NCBI GenBank assembly: GCA_028752905.1
Contig: JAQNBH010000017.1
Coordinates: 33,059,908 to 33,123,907, forward strand
Reading direction: 5' to 3'
Length of the DNA: 64,000 nucleotides
DNA from: Cladorhizidae sp. MBARI D1340-BT2
Lineage: Eukaryota > Porifera > Demospongiae > Poecilosclerida > Cladorhizidae
Numbering within the stretch: position 1 is the stretch's first letter; every line of letters begins with the position of its first letter. Shown here piece after piece: positions 44,571-55,713 of this stretch. The notes under the pieces are model-generated. The model was not told the origin of the DNA and made no database searches. It saw nothing but the letters and a program-made list of their open reading frames with translations. The translations under genes and the position numbers were made by a program.

Positions 44571-45229
44571 ATCATAAAATAGAATATTCTCTAAGAGCTT
44601 TCAAATAGGAACAGTGGAAGAGTTTATTTTCCACGAAAAACTCTCAAACAGAGACAAGATTGTGTGAGTTCACCATTCTACTTTCTGTGAACACCTGTGC
44701 TTTAGATCCATGATCCCCCCCCCCCCCCCCCCCCCCGGAGAACTCTTTATCTATGGCATGTATGTGTGGGGCTACAGCTTTGAAAGAGCTACCAATGGAG
44801 ACTTTCAGGACATTTCCCCTAAACAGGTCCCAGCTCCACTCCCAGTCCTCCACCTTACAGCTTCCGTCCTGCACAAAGCTGTTCCAGATATTCCCAGCAG
44901 ACAAGTGTCTTTGCCATGGACTACAAGGGGCCATATGCCTTCCATTGTCCCTGCTTCACCTCAAACAATGTAAGGACTGGGAAAGCTTCTCTTACTGATC
45001 ATGTGGTTGGTGGTGGTGACAATTATTCACAGTGACTATGACCAATAGTGAGGGGATCAGCCAAATGGGCTACTAGAAACATTGTCTGTTCTTGCTACCA
45101 TTTTAATAATAATCACATTAATACACACAATAACGTTATTGATAAATTTTAATCTTTAACTTTTCGTCTAGACTTTCCTGATGTAGGCTAGAACATCTAG
45201 CTGAAATATTGAAGAGCAATTGTGATTTG
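44571..45229. other. Flank downstream of the C2 gene
   Basis: Contains a C22 run at about 44715-44736 and a diverged copy of the GTCTAGACTTTCCTGATGTA hairpin repeat at about 45165-45285. No exon supported. Confidence 0.4.
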
Positions 45230-45235
45230 TTTATT
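45230..45235 (-). promoter_or_regulatory. Candidate polyadenylation signal of the C2 gene
   Basis: AATAAA on the minus strand, 134 bp beyond the stop codon at 45369. Position is plausible; motif evidence only. Confidence 0.35.
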
Positions 45236-45368
45236 GAGAAAGTCATTGTCTATGTCAATTGGGATTTGTTGAGAATTAACAGTAAAAATACAAACAAAAT
45301 AGTACTACAAATTAGAATGGGGGAGAGTTGATATATGAGTTCTATTTTATATATATGTCAAAACGAAG

Positions 45369-45956
45369 TTATATCAACGCTTCATCATAGGTTGGTTCAT
45401 CGATATCTGCTTTGACTTGAATAAACTTTGGATTTTCAACGACCTGTTGCCTACCAAGGCTGGCTGACTCTGAAGGTTCTTTACTTCCTCTGATGGTGAT
45501 TGGTGGTGTAAGAGATTGTGTAACTCTCTGTGCTGTGCTTGGAGTAGAGGTGGGCGGTCTCCTAACCTTTGGAATTTTGTTCCTGTCAGCATCTTTATTA
45601 GTAGAAGTTTCTTCATCGCCACTACTGGCATTTGCTTCCAATTCTTCATTCAGTAGCAAACTAGGTGTTGGATTACGAACATCAGCACTTACCCTTCTAT
45701 CTTTGGTACGTATCCGATACAATGTGGTGTCCTTTCTTCTCAGAGATGGCTTATGCATCATGGTAGGGTCAGAGTAGTCTTGAAGGGTGTATTTAACCAA
45801 AGTACTCTTGTAGTTTGGATCATCAGAGAATATGTAAGTTTCTCGATACAAAGGGATGCATATCTCTCCGAGAAACTTGTTTTGTCTTACTCTTACAGAG
45901 CTCCACATTGTCAGCCACAGAGTAGAATCCAGCAGACCATTCATCGATATAGGAAA
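45369..45956 (-). CDS. C2 gene terminal exon: second half of a C2 domain plus tail
   Basis: Begins in phase 0 after TTATTATAG with FPISMNGLLDSTLWLTMWSS and RQNKFLGEICIPLY, the last strands of a synaptotagmin-like C2 domain. The tail is acidic and Ser/Thr-rich and ends DIDEPTYDEALI then stop. In the C2 calcium loop the usual aspartates are replaced: where Syt1 has D-x-D...D (VYDFDRFSKHD), this has S, V and K (MWSSVRVRQNK). So calcium binding is unlikely. It is 588 nt, the same length as its paralogue at 61108-61695, but ends in a stop instead of a donor. Confidence 0.85.
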   Translation of the reverse strand, partial: FPISMNGLLDSTLWLTMWSSVRVRQNKFLGEICIPLYRETYIFSDDPNYKSTLVKYTLQDYSDPTMMHKPSLRRKDTTLYRIRTKDRRVSADVRNPTPSLLLNEELEANASSGDEETSTNKDADRNKIPKVRRPPTSTPSTAQRVTQSLTPPITIRGSKEPSESASLGRQQVVENPKFIQVKADIDEPTYDEALI

Positions 45957-46160
45957 CTATAATAAAACATAATTTAAAATTATTTAAACGAAGATAAACT
46001 ATACTTGCCATAAAGTATACTACCTTCCTGCCACTGATTCTATCATTTGCTCATGTTCATTGACAGGCAGATAAGTGAGTTCACCATTGGCCAAGCCTAC
46101 CTCATTTCACATAGGGTATACATGGGAAATACAGTAACCAGATCACAGAAGTGTGCATAC

Positions 46161-46451
46161 TTTGAATGTTTCGTTGTAGATAGGATTCCGGGTCTTCCTT
46201 TGGATTTTTGTTTTCTTCTTACAGTCCCTGTCCGGAAGGAGGTACAGCTTTGCAAAAGGATCTGACTCTGTACCTTTCTGATTTACTCCAGCAATGTCAC
46301 TTGCTTTCATAACCCTCACCACAAGAGTTTTCACATTGTAGTGAAGTCCAACCTCAATTTCCCCTGATATGCTGTAGCCATCACCTTTTCCTATTCTGCT
46401 CAATGTAAGCTCTGGAAGATTTTGTGAAGGAAAAGTCTTAGATTTGCTTCC
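46161..46451 (-). CDS. C2 gene exon: first half of a synaptotagmin-like C2 domain
   Basis: Encodes 97 residues starting GSKSKTFPSQNLPELTLSRI, then GKGDGYSISGEIEVGLHYNV and SDPFAKLYLLPDRDCKKKTK followed by RKTRNPIYNETFK. SDPF/Y, YLLPD and KT-x-NP-x-(Y/F)NE are landmarks of synaptotagmin and Slp C2A domains. The loop-1 aspartate is Asn (IAGVNQKG). Phase 0 in and out (291 nt): acceptor TGTTTGCAG, donor GTATGC. It joins 45956 in frame (TFK-FPIS). Confidence 0.88.
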
Positions 46452-47497
46452 CTGCAAACAACAACAACAACAAAAACGTACGAAAAACAACAACACGAAC
46501 ATTATATATGTAACAACATAACAAATCCATTTGCAAAAACTTTCCCATCTACTGCAACAACTTCCCTGGCTATTTATACATGCTAAGAGAATGTTGTCTA
46601 GCACATTCTCTTAGCATGCTTATTTAGAGTTAAATGTGTCTAGTAAGATAAGACACTTGTTGGATGGGTTAAAAAATCTGAGATGGGAGTGGAGAAGTGT
46701 GACAACTCATACAACAAACATACACACTTGGTTAGCAATTACTCACGTTTGTAACTAGTGATGAGCACAGGCCTGCATGAGGACTGATATCGTGTTTTTT
46801 ATAGTCCCTTGTGAGTTCTCAGTTCTTAACTCTCTTTTTTTGAGTAGGTATGCACCCACCATTTAACAGCATGGAGAATTTAAATAAGGGAAAAACTAAC
46901 AGATTCAAAGATAAAACTTTAATGAGTGTCGAAGAACAATGCATTTTTAAGAATTTGTGGACCAGATAAAGACAGCAAACAGCACAAGGAATGACTGTAT
47001 CACTCTGTTACTATGAATGTATATAATCTACATACAAAAACATTTTTGCTGCTCTATACTTAACATTTTCACTCAGAAATTAACTAGAGAGAAAGAAAGT
47101 TATAACACAGTTAGTAAGTGGTCCCCTTATCCCCCACCTACTCCTCCCCCCCCCCCTTCGTTGAAGACTAGCCAACTCTGACAATAGTGCAGTGAAGTAA
47201 AATGTGTGAAACTTCATCAGATTAATATTTTGCTATGTTTTGTCTTGGAGAATTCTCTCTACTTGAAAATCTTAGTCAGTCCTCAATACAAATCACACCA
47301 GTGTCTTCTAGAGCAATAAAGTTGTTTATAGTGGCAAGCATCTTTGTCTTGGACATGGTAAGGAATGAAGCCACTGATTATTGAATACATGTATCTGAGT
47401 TCTTAGTGCTGTTTAAAAACAACATTTTTGCTGCTATATAGTTAACAATTTCACACAGAAACTGGCTAGATTGAAACAAAAGTTATGAGGAGACCTC
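46452..47497. other. Intronic or upstream DNA of the 46-kb C2 copy
   Basis: 46605-46860 is clearly related to 62690-62960 (shared GATGGGAGTGGAGAAGTG, CCTGCATGAGGA, CTTGTGAGTTCT), so the duplication includes this intron. It has one copy of the CTACTGCAACAACTTCCCTG unit (near 46550), which is expanded at 62336-62690. No further exon was seen before the retroelement. Confidence 0.5.
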
Positions 47498-47792
47498 TGT
47501 TACACCCTCACCCGCTTGGTCAACATATAACTTCGCTATCTGGGATAACCCACCCTGTTGCCCAACTCTTTGGCAATGGTAAGTTACAAGAGTAATTCTT
47601 TTACACAATACACACAATAGCTTACAAGTCTCTCAATCATCTCACTATTTAAATACTCAACACTCCCTCTAACGCAATACTGTCCAATCAGATTACTCCA
47701 CCACATTGTTTACACTACAGTTACACTGTACACTAGATCTGTTCTTGCTTGACTGTGGAGACTCTGTACTTATAGGGGAGAGTTCCCTGACA
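47498..47792 (-). repeat. 3' LTR of the gypsy element (295 bp)
   Basis: Starts TGTTACACCCTCACCCGCTT and ends GGGGAGAGTTCCCTGACA (TG...CA ends). It matches the interrupted LTR at 52338-52385 plus 55714-56000. The GACTGTGGAGACTCTGTACT block near its right end is shared. Confidence 0.88.
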
Positions 47793-47811
47793 CTCCTCCC
47801 TCCTTCCCTTT
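47793..47811 (-). promoter_or_regulatory. Polypurine tract
   Basis: On the minus strand AAAGGGAAGGAGGGAGGAG sits directly against the LTR start. This is the expected position for the plus-strand primer of reverse transcription, and confirms the element reads on the minus strand. Confidence 0.8.
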
Positions 47812-47884
47812 GTGATCGCAGTTGTCATCCCATGCTTGTTGGCTTAGCCCATCGGCATTTCCATTCTGGATTCCTGGTTGATGT

Positions 47885-48905
47885 CAATTGGTATACTTGA
47901 ACTCTTGTAGCTCCAGGGCCCATCTGGTTAAATGGCTCATTTCGTCCTTCAGCCTATGCAGGAACTGAAGGTACCAGTGGTCTGTCACTATTTCAAACTG
48001 GACTCTGGTCAAATATATTATGAAGTTTCTGACTGAGTTGACCACCGCTAGGCATTCTAGTTCCACAGCGGCATATCTCTTCTCTTTTGGCAGCTGTTTC
48101 CAGCTGTAGTAGCCTAGTAGGTGATTGGCCCAAACATTCCCATCATCATCTAGCTGACTTATTACTCCTGCAATCCCAACTCCTGATGCATCTGTATGTG
48201 CACTAAAGGGCATGCTTATGTCTGGACTTGCTAACACGGCGTCCGAAGTCAGGATTTGTTTCAGTTTACCCATTGCCCCCTGCATTTCTGTGGCCACTTT
48301 ACTCTTTCTGGTGCTTCTTTCTTTGTAGCATCGGTCAGTGGCCGGGCGATATCGGCGAACTTAGGTATAAAGTGGTGGTAATAACTGGCTAATCCCAGAA
48401 AAGCTCTGACATTTTTGGGGGTCTTTGGTTCCTTAAAACTTTCCACTGCCGCTATCTTTCCTTCATCTGGCCTGATGCTTCCTTCACCAACCACATGTCC
48501 CAAAAGCATTGTTTGTCAGTAGGCCAAGTGGCGTGTTCCTGCTGGGTCTTGCTAAATATAATTACGTCATCCAGATAGGTGGCGGAATAGGATGGCACAT
48601 CAGCTAGCACCTCGTTCATCAGTCTCTGGAATACTGTGGGTGCCCCGACTAGTCCAAAAGGCATGACCTGGAACTGGTACTTTCCTAGGTGGATGAGAAA
48701 TGCAGTTTTCTGTCTCGATTGCTCATGAACTAGCACCTGCCAGTAGCCTCTGGTCAAATCCAGCGTTGTGATGAATCTTGACTGCCCACGATTGTCAATG
48801 AGGTCCTCCATCCTGGTCATCGGGAATGAGTCCACTCTTGTTTGCCTGTTCAATCGACGATAGTCGATGCATAAACACATGGTCTTATCCTTTTAGGGGA
48901 CAAGG
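47885..48905 (-). pseudogene. Gypsy reverse transcriptase and RNase H, broken
   Basis: RT landmarks in order: CLCIDYRRLNRQTRVDSFP (about 48870), FITTLDLTRGYWQV, KTAFLIHLGKYQFQVMPFGL, then YLDDVIIFS, the catalytic YxDD box (about 48545-48575). RNase H follows: THTDASGVGIAGVISQ, then KEKRYAAVELECLAVV and FEIVTDHWYLQFL. A stop replaces a lysine codon just upstream of the RT core (VLVP-stop-KDK, about 48895), and a frameshift separates the RT and thumb segments near 48480. RNase H ends under 100 bp from the LTR, leaving no room for a downstream integrase. Confidence 0.88.
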
Positions 48906-48999
48906 ACTATTGGGGCAGCCCACGAGCCAGTGGATCCACAATAATTCTGGCCTGGAGCAGCTAATTGGCTTCTGCAGCCAGTAGCTCCTTCCATTGCTT

Positions 49000-50530
49000 T
49001 GGTAGATGGTATGGCACTAGGTCGATTGGAGCTGAAGCACTGGTCTCGATCTTCATCTCTGCTCTGGTAGTTTTCCTTGGTTTGTTGCTAAACAATGTCT
49101 GGTGTCGATCCAACATCTTCTGCATCTCTTTCTTCTGATCCATCGTCAGTCTCAGGTCAATGTCGAGCCTTTCATTGCCAACCTCCTCTTCCCACATTAG
49201 CAGGTGCTCTTCTTCATCTTCTACTTGAAGACATGCTGCTGTTGGACTCTCCCACCATGACAGCATATTCATGTGTAACACTCTCTTTCGCTTTCTTCTG
49301 TCTTTCATGGACACCTCATAATTTGTATCTAATATTTTATTCGTGATGGGTTATGGCCACATCTATTTTGCGAGCAGTTTGCTGGATACCATTGGTAAAA
49401 GCACTAAAACCTGCTCTCCTGGCTCAAATGATCCCAGCCATGTGTTCTGGTCATACCATTGTTCAGTATATTGTTTGGTTGCACTTTTCGGAAGGCAAAT
49501 AACACATATGGCAGGGTGAGGTCCCATTGTTGGTCGAATTTGGTGAGGACTTTTCTCAGCATTCCTTTCAGCATACCGTAGAACCTCTCGACCATCCCAT
49601 TACACTGCATATGATATAGCAACATTCGAATTCTGGTAACTCCTAGCATGATGCAGAGCTCATGCATAAACTTTCCAGTCAAGTTTGCTCCCTGATCGGA
49701 GAGTATCTCCTCTGGCAATCCAACGTGGCTGAATATTTGTAGTACGGCCTTTGCAATGGTAGGACTGTCTGTTCATTTGAGAGGCACTGCCTCAGGGTAC
49801 CACATCCCATCATCTATCATTGTTAGGATAAATCTATGTCCAGCTTTGTTCTTGGTAGTGGCCCGACCAAGTTGATGGCCACCCTCTTGAATGGGACTTC
49901 CATTATGGCAATGGCACTAGGGAACCCGGAGCTCGCTGCTTCTTGTGCCTGGCCGACCTCTGGCACTCGGGACAGCCTCTGCACAATTCATGGACTTGAG
50001 CATACACTCCAGGCCAAAAGAAGCGGGCAAGTAGTCACCTAAGGGTCTTCTTGTGTCCCATGTGGCCCGCCATGGGGATTGCATGGGCAGTCCTTAGCGC
50101 TATCTCCCTGTAACTTTCGGGGAGCATGAGTTGTTTCTCCTCATCTCAAACTCCCTTGGTTTTTCGATAGAGTAGTCCATCTTCTTTCGAATATTCTCCA
50201 TCATTCTCTTCTGCTCGACGCCTGATTTCTGCGAAGGTAGCATCGCCTTCTTGCTCCTGTTGTAATTTCTTTGCCCTGCCGTCTAGTGGGTGTTGAGCTG
50301 TGGCGAGGCTAGCAAATTGCTGATGTTGCAACCTCATTTTTGGCTTTGTGAGTCGCGTTCTCGGTTCTGTTGCTGGCAGGAAGAAGTCATCTGCTGGTCC
50401 CTCCTCCTCCTCCTCAGGGTCTGTGGGTGCCTCTGCTTCAGTCCCAGGATGCTCTGGCTGCCACTCATCGGCTGCGATGTCCGCGACTTGGTCGTCTTGC
50501 TCTTTTGTGACCATGCTCCATGTCATCACT
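49000..50530 (-). pseudogene. Gypsy integrase, broken, upstream of RT
   Basis: In minus-strand order: EYSKEDGLLYRKTKGV (about 50150-50190); a zinc-binding HHCC region with HAIPMAGHMGHKKTL and ELCRGCPECQR; the core with VAINLVGPLPRTKAG, EEILSDQGANLTGKF and NGMVERFYGMLKGMLRKVL; then a C-terminal NYEVSMKDRRKRKRVLHMNM segment. The second Asp and the Glu of the D,D-35-E triad are present, but the first Asp is Asn (VAINLVG). In-frame stops occur at about 50040 and 49775. A linker ending in PIDLVPYHLPKQW joins it to the RT. Confidence 0.85.
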
Positions 50531-50639
50531 TGGTTAGCTTCTTATGGACATATCAAGTGCTTGCCGGGGTTCCACAGAAATGGCATATCTCTGCCTAACA
50601 AGGCATCATACTTCAGATTGCTTTTGACTGATGCCTCCA

Positions 50640-52130
50640 CCTCGACTCAATGACCGGCGACCTCGATTGGACTTTGCTGTGTGTAGTGGCTCCGTCTGTA
50701 TGCTGCAATCAACCTGTACCTTCCCGCCAACACTTGGGTCGGGACCCATTTCTCATGGATGATAGTTCTTCTACAACCCATATCTACTAACATTCTGTGG
50801 CATTCTTGTTTTCCAACGAGTCCCGTGTGTACTGCTGCCAGGTTATCTTTGGCTGCATAATTTAATGAGTGTGCTGCTGCTCGGCATTCCTTGGCCAAGT
50901 GCCCATAATTGTGGCACTAGTAATACCGTGGTCCTTTTACTGGATCAAATGCAGGCTGTCTCCTATCCCACGTTTCTCCTTCTGATTTGTATCTGAATTC
51001 TCCCTCGGATTTGTATTGAGAATCTTCTTCTCGTCTCAATCTCTACTCATGTTTGGAGCATATCTCGCCATCTTGCTTGTCTCACAGCTGGGTCTCCGGC
51101 TATCTTCTGTCCAATTCTTAGACTGCTCTACCGTTTTCTGGTGCCGTACATGTTGCTGACTCTTCCATCTCCAATTGAACAGGTGTGTGTCTGCCATTTT
51201 CATAGCTTCATCCAAGTTGCATGGCCCTCGATCTCGAACCCATGCTCCCAGCCAAGCTGGCATCCTATCATAAACAATCTCCAGGTCTCCAACTTCCTGC
51301 AGCATTATGCAGTTAGCATACCATTTTCTAGTTCACCTGCAGTGTCTGTGGGCATGCTCTCGCCAGGTCTTGGTGTCCTTCTTCCCAAGTGATTGCTACT
51401 TCTTCGATAGGTGTCCTTTGTCACCTGAAAATGCTGGCAGAGAGCTTCCTTGAGTTGGTCAAAGTCAGCCCTAACACTGCTCGCTAAGTCAGATTGGGCT
51501 CTCCTCATTATTGGGTTGAGGACTGGAATGAGATGTGCTGTCCCCAGCATTATCTTGTCACTCTAAACGTCTCGATGTGTGACAGGAATGCATGCAAATA
51601 TGATGCCCAGTCACTGTCCCCCTCTTCTTGTTGGCAGAAAATCGGGTTTGCCCCACTCGTGCCACTTTTGCTACTCCATGTTAAGCTTCCTGAGAGCAGT
51701 TCTCAGCCTACTGTCGCTGCACTCAGTATCTCCTTGAAATCTTGCGCCTGTGCTCAATCATTCTTCTACCTGGCTTGCACCAAGGCATTTAGTTCTTCTC
51801 TGCGAAGTTCTTCTTGGCGCTTCATTTCTGCTTTCCTTTCGGCCTCTGCTCGTCCCCAACGTTCCTGCTCTTCTCACCTTTCTCATTCCCATCTTTCACG
51901 TTCCTCTTTCCATTCCCGATCTCTATGCTCCTGGCCCAACTTCATCATATGACCATATCCATAACTGCACTCCTTGCATGCTTTGCATTCCGCCTACTGT
52001 GCTCATGATGCCACCTGAGGCACCGTCTTCCTCATAATCAGAGAGGATATCTTGTTGGGACTATGTGTCGAATTCCTTTGCCATCTTCTTTGTTCTCACC
52101 CGTTTCGACATCCCCACTTCCTTAAGATGA
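50640..52130 (-). pseudogene. Gypsy gag and protease region, broken
   Basis: The gag-like segment includes DFDQLKEALCQHFQVTKDTY and YDRMPAWLGAWVRDRGPCNL, typical of capsid C-terminal regions. A degraded zinc knuckle (CHNYGHLAKEC after a stop) lies near 50915, with one cysteine replaced. The protease motif reads CHRMLVDMGCRRTIIHEKWV: the catalytic D-T/S-G is DMG, so it is inactive. Frameshifts separate the parts. Confidence 0.75.
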
Positions 52131-52337
52131 TGCAAATTCTACCAGTGTGAATTCCAATGACAAGGTGTCGACCATAATCAATGAAAGTTCAATTAGTCAG
52201 TCGAAAGCTCAATCTTACTCCTAGCTAACAGACCACGCCATTGCTACACTCAAATAGTTCTAACTGGGTAGCTACTGCTATGACTGCACACTACTAGTCA
52301 AAATGATAGTCTTTCCGCTCCACAAGCTGCCATCAAC

Positions 52338-52385
52338 TGTTACACCTTCACCCACTTGGACAAGATATAACTTCACACTCTGGGG
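52338..52385 (-). repeat. 5' LTR of the gypsy element, distal part
   Basis: TGTTACACCTTCACCCACTT and on to CACTCTGGGG match the start of the 3' LTR at 47498. The match stops at 52385, where the hAT element begins, and resumes at 55714. Confidence 0.85.
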
Positions 52386-52454
52386 TAGAGAGGCGGAGGA
52401 AGCTATTGAAAGTAGGGGGGGCACAGTATTAAATCATTCCCCCCCCCCCTCCCC

Positions 52455-52806
52455 TCCTCAGGAGCGTAGCCAGGATTTTCTGAGGGAGGTCAAAAGGGAT
52501 ATAATTGCTAAAGTGTTTCTTAGCTATGGGGGGAGGGGTTCAGTTGGAGAGCAGACATGCTAAAAATTACTACTATTGTAATATCCAATAATCAAGTTTA
52601 GTAATAAAATGGTAAAGACCAATACAAAATTAGCACACTGTAATAACTAAACTACTGCAAGTGCAAGACCAAGTTTGAGAGGGGGCCCCCGAGATGCATT
52701 TCTCAGCAAATTACTATTGTAATAATCAAGTTTTGGGGAGGGGGGGGGGGGGGGGGGGCAAGGCCCCCCTGCAGCCCCCTCCTGGCTATACGCCTGCTCC
52801 TCCCCA
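52455..52806. mobile_element. MITE-like element nested in the hAT
   Basis: Left end CAGGAGCGTAGCCAGG and, at the right, CCTGGCTATACGCCTG, whose reverse complement CAGGCGTATAGCCAGG matches it with one shift. The ends are of the common hAT-MITE type. Flanks are CCCCTCCT and CTCCTCCC, similar but not a clean duplication. G or C runs lie near both ends, and no ORF is present. Confidence 0.6.
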
Positions 52807-53212
52807 GTGTTATGGTTATGTTTGTCACAAGAAAAAATTACACTTTAATTATGCTATTTGTTATATTCAGGCAGGTTAAGTGTGAAACCTACAAACTTGC
52901 TCTGGACTGGACCATGGATTGGACTATAATATTATATGGACTGAAGATGGACATTAATTTTTGCTATATATTTTGTTATATGCTGCACGGTCATTTTACA
53001 TTAATGAGATGATTATATTAATAACAAAATGCTGAAGTAAACAAATAAAACAAAACTTTAAACATGTGAAAATATCAGTGAGGCTATTGTTGCTTATGAA
53101 AGCCAAGTTTTCCACATGCACAGCCATTTGTAAAATATTGAATGTCCAACCTCAGTCCAGAGTATATACCGGTACATGTTTTATAGTTGCAGGCTACAAA
53201 AAAGACACAAAT

Positions 53213-55000
53213 CTATCGAGCAAAGCAAATTTTATTCCAAGATTCAATATAGTCAATATTATTATTGTATATATTACACAAATGTTCCATCCGCCTTGTG
53301 TTAGCAGACGTACACAAACGAGCAATTTCTGTTAGATCCAGGACATCTGTTTCCTCTTTGTGAGCATGCAACAATAAAATGTTGTTCAAATGCTTTTCGG
53401 TCATGGTGGATCTGAGGTATGTCTTAATGCGCGGATGGTTGAGAAGCTTCTCTCTGCAGTACAAGTTGTAACTGGTATGGTAAGACATAGTCGTAGAAGC
53501 TTGTCTATCTCTGAAAACATATCCTTGGCCATCGGAACTATCACCAACATATCTGCAACAGTGCTCACTTTTGTGACTGTTAGACTTGTCATGTGCTGAG
53601 ATTTTCTTAAAGCCTTTACAAGGTCTGGCAACAACTGTGACTGTACTTCCAGCCTATGCATATCGATGTCTTGATGATATATTGAACCTGGTACTGCAAT
53701 CCGTGAAGTGCTCACACTGTTTGATGCTTTCATCAACAAGCTCTCCAATTCTTTCGGTAAAAACATGGAACTCTGCTAGAAGCGAACACAAATTTCTTCT
53801 GAAATTAGACCCAGTGCATAGAAACAATGAGTACTCTTCAGCTGAATTGAAGCAGTGGGGTGCAGCACCTCCATCAATCCTCCTTGGAGGTTGTCCATAA
53901 TGAGGCTCGCCAGTGTGCTCCTCAGCCTGCTCGACCGTTAGTGCATAAAACTGCTTATCACTTCTCAATCTCCTGAAGTAACAACTGACAGCTATATCAG
54001 CATAAGCAAGAGCTTCTTGTACTGATGTATCTCTCCTTTGAAGATTGGTGTGCCACTAAATACTAAATATGAGAGTTTCAGTTCAAAGAAGGTGTCAAAT
54101 CTTTCAAGCTGTGATAAAAGTCCATTTGCTCTTCGGCCATAGTCATCATTGACTCTTCAGGAATCTGTGCAAGAGCTTGTACAATGGCAGCATAATTTCT
54201 CAACACTGCATCAATTGCCCCAGTCCTCACACTCCACCTTATCAGGCACAGCAGGCACAGCTCATTACCCTCAGGTGACAGTTGCTGTTTACACTTCTGA
54301 AGCACCAGAGAACGTTTACGTGAGTACATGATCAATTTTGCTAGTTCCATTATAAAATTTAGTGCATTTTTAATTGTTTGGCAGCATCCTGCAAACAAAC
54401 AATGAGCAAGACAGTGCACTCAGATAGCAGACGGATGCTCACTTTGTAACTGTGTCGCTACACCTCGAAGATGTCCCATCATATTAGTGGCACCATCGTA
54501 TGCTTGACCTCGGCAGTTGCTTAACTGAAGGATACAGCACACTAATACATCCTTAATGGCAGCAGTTAAAGTGGCTGATGTTGTTGATGGTACATGCACC
54601 ATTCCAATGAAATCCTCATGAATTTCATACATGTTATTGACCCATAGAATGCTGATTGCAAGCTGTTCATGATTCGAAATATCTCTTGTTTCATCAGCTA
54701 AGATTGAAAACCAGCTAGCTTTATGTATATTTGCAAGTAGCTTACGAAGAAGTGTATTTCCCATTATTGTGATCACAATTTCATGTGATAGATGATTATA
54801 ATCACCTAACCATCTCTTAAGACCAGGAAAATCTTCACTCCGTAAGTCCATCAACTGTATTAAATTACCATCTGCCTCCTTATGTCCACGAATAGCCAAG
54901 CCTTGTCGCAGAATAATTGTAGACTAGATAGCTGTTTTAACAATAGAATTCTATTCTCTGATTGTGTCTTCACAGCTTGCGATTCCAGTTGATCAATCAC
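53213..55000 (-). pseudogene. hAT transposase, broken by stop and frameshifts
   Basis: Minus-strand order: GLAIRGHKEADGNLIQLMDL and WFSILADETRDISNHEQLAI (first Asp of the triad), CRGQAYDGATNMMGHLRGVA (second Asp), then HCLAHCLFAGC after an in-frame stop at about 54420. The C-terminal region has PVTTCTAERSFSTIRALR (the Glu-containing block) and KTYLRSTMTEKHLNNILLLH (dimerisation domain). Frame changes near 54080, 53760 and 53480 split it into four or more pieces. The N-terminal block is of the DUF4371 type. Confidence 0.85.
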
Positions 55001-55660
55001 ACTAGGAGCCTGGAAACATTTGTGTCTAAGTACATCCAGTTGCTGAATCCATCAATTATAAATGCATCTTCATACCTTTTAGTCATAATCAGTAGGCCGT
55101 AGTTGTTGCCTTGAAGACAATACAGGCAGAAGACTTTTTTCCCCGTTGCACAAAAATGAATTCATTTGTACCATCTGGGATTTAAAGACCGGAACTTCTG
55201 TCCAACTTTGAAACTATTGTTGCCTTATCACAAGGCTTGACTCTTCCACCACACTACAACACACACTTGTGCAGGGTAAGCCTTTCCTGACCCTATTTAA
55301 AGACAAAAAAGGTTTACAGTGATACTCAGCTAGCTGTTGTTTAGCTATCGATATCAAGTGTATTAAATAATTGCAGACAAATAAAACTTACTCAGTTGAC
55401 TGAGATGATGTCTCAATGTCAGCTTCATCAGCATCTGCTTTATAAGCATCTGCCTTGCTAAGGTCACTGCCAAAATCTAAAGATGGTGAATGTCTTTTTT
55501 CTGGACGAAGTAACTCATTATGTTACGTTGCCGCTTCATCAGGAGACTCAAGCTCTCAACACAAAGAAAACCAAAATCCCTAGTCTTTTCCCTCCTTTTT
55601 CATCGTGTATCACGTGCGCGCAATGGACATATTTTGTGGGGGCAGTGCCCTCACATACAG
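55001..55660 (-). other. N-terminal part of the hAT element, degraded
   Basis: The minus strand at about 55385-55470 reads DFGSDLSKADAYKADADEAD followed by IETSSQS, an acidic stretch like those before hAT transposase domains. Stops break the link to the transposase at 54900. Nothing else is recognised. Confidence 0.4.
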
Positions 55661-55713
55661 AGGGCACATGCCCCCAGTGCCCCCCCCCCCCCCTGGTTCC
55701 ACTGCCTCTGGGG

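Larger units (their letters stand above)
52386..55705 (-). mobile_element. hAT transposon inserted in the gypsy LTR (8-bp target duplication)
   Basis: Flanked by CTCTGGGG at 52378-52385 and again at 55706-55713; hAT elements make 8-bp duplications. The ends are similar in inverted orientation: left TAGAGAGGCGGAGGAAG then a G run and CACAG; right, read inward, GCAGTGGAACCAGG then a G run and CACTG. It encodes a broken transposase on the minus strand and carries a MITE-like insertion at 52455-52806. Its position inside the LTR dates it after the retroelement. Confidence 0.85.

Noticed and set aside
49095..52037. Several plus-strand ORFs of 80-150 codons
   Set aside because: They are antisense shadows of the retrotransposon genes on the minus strand.
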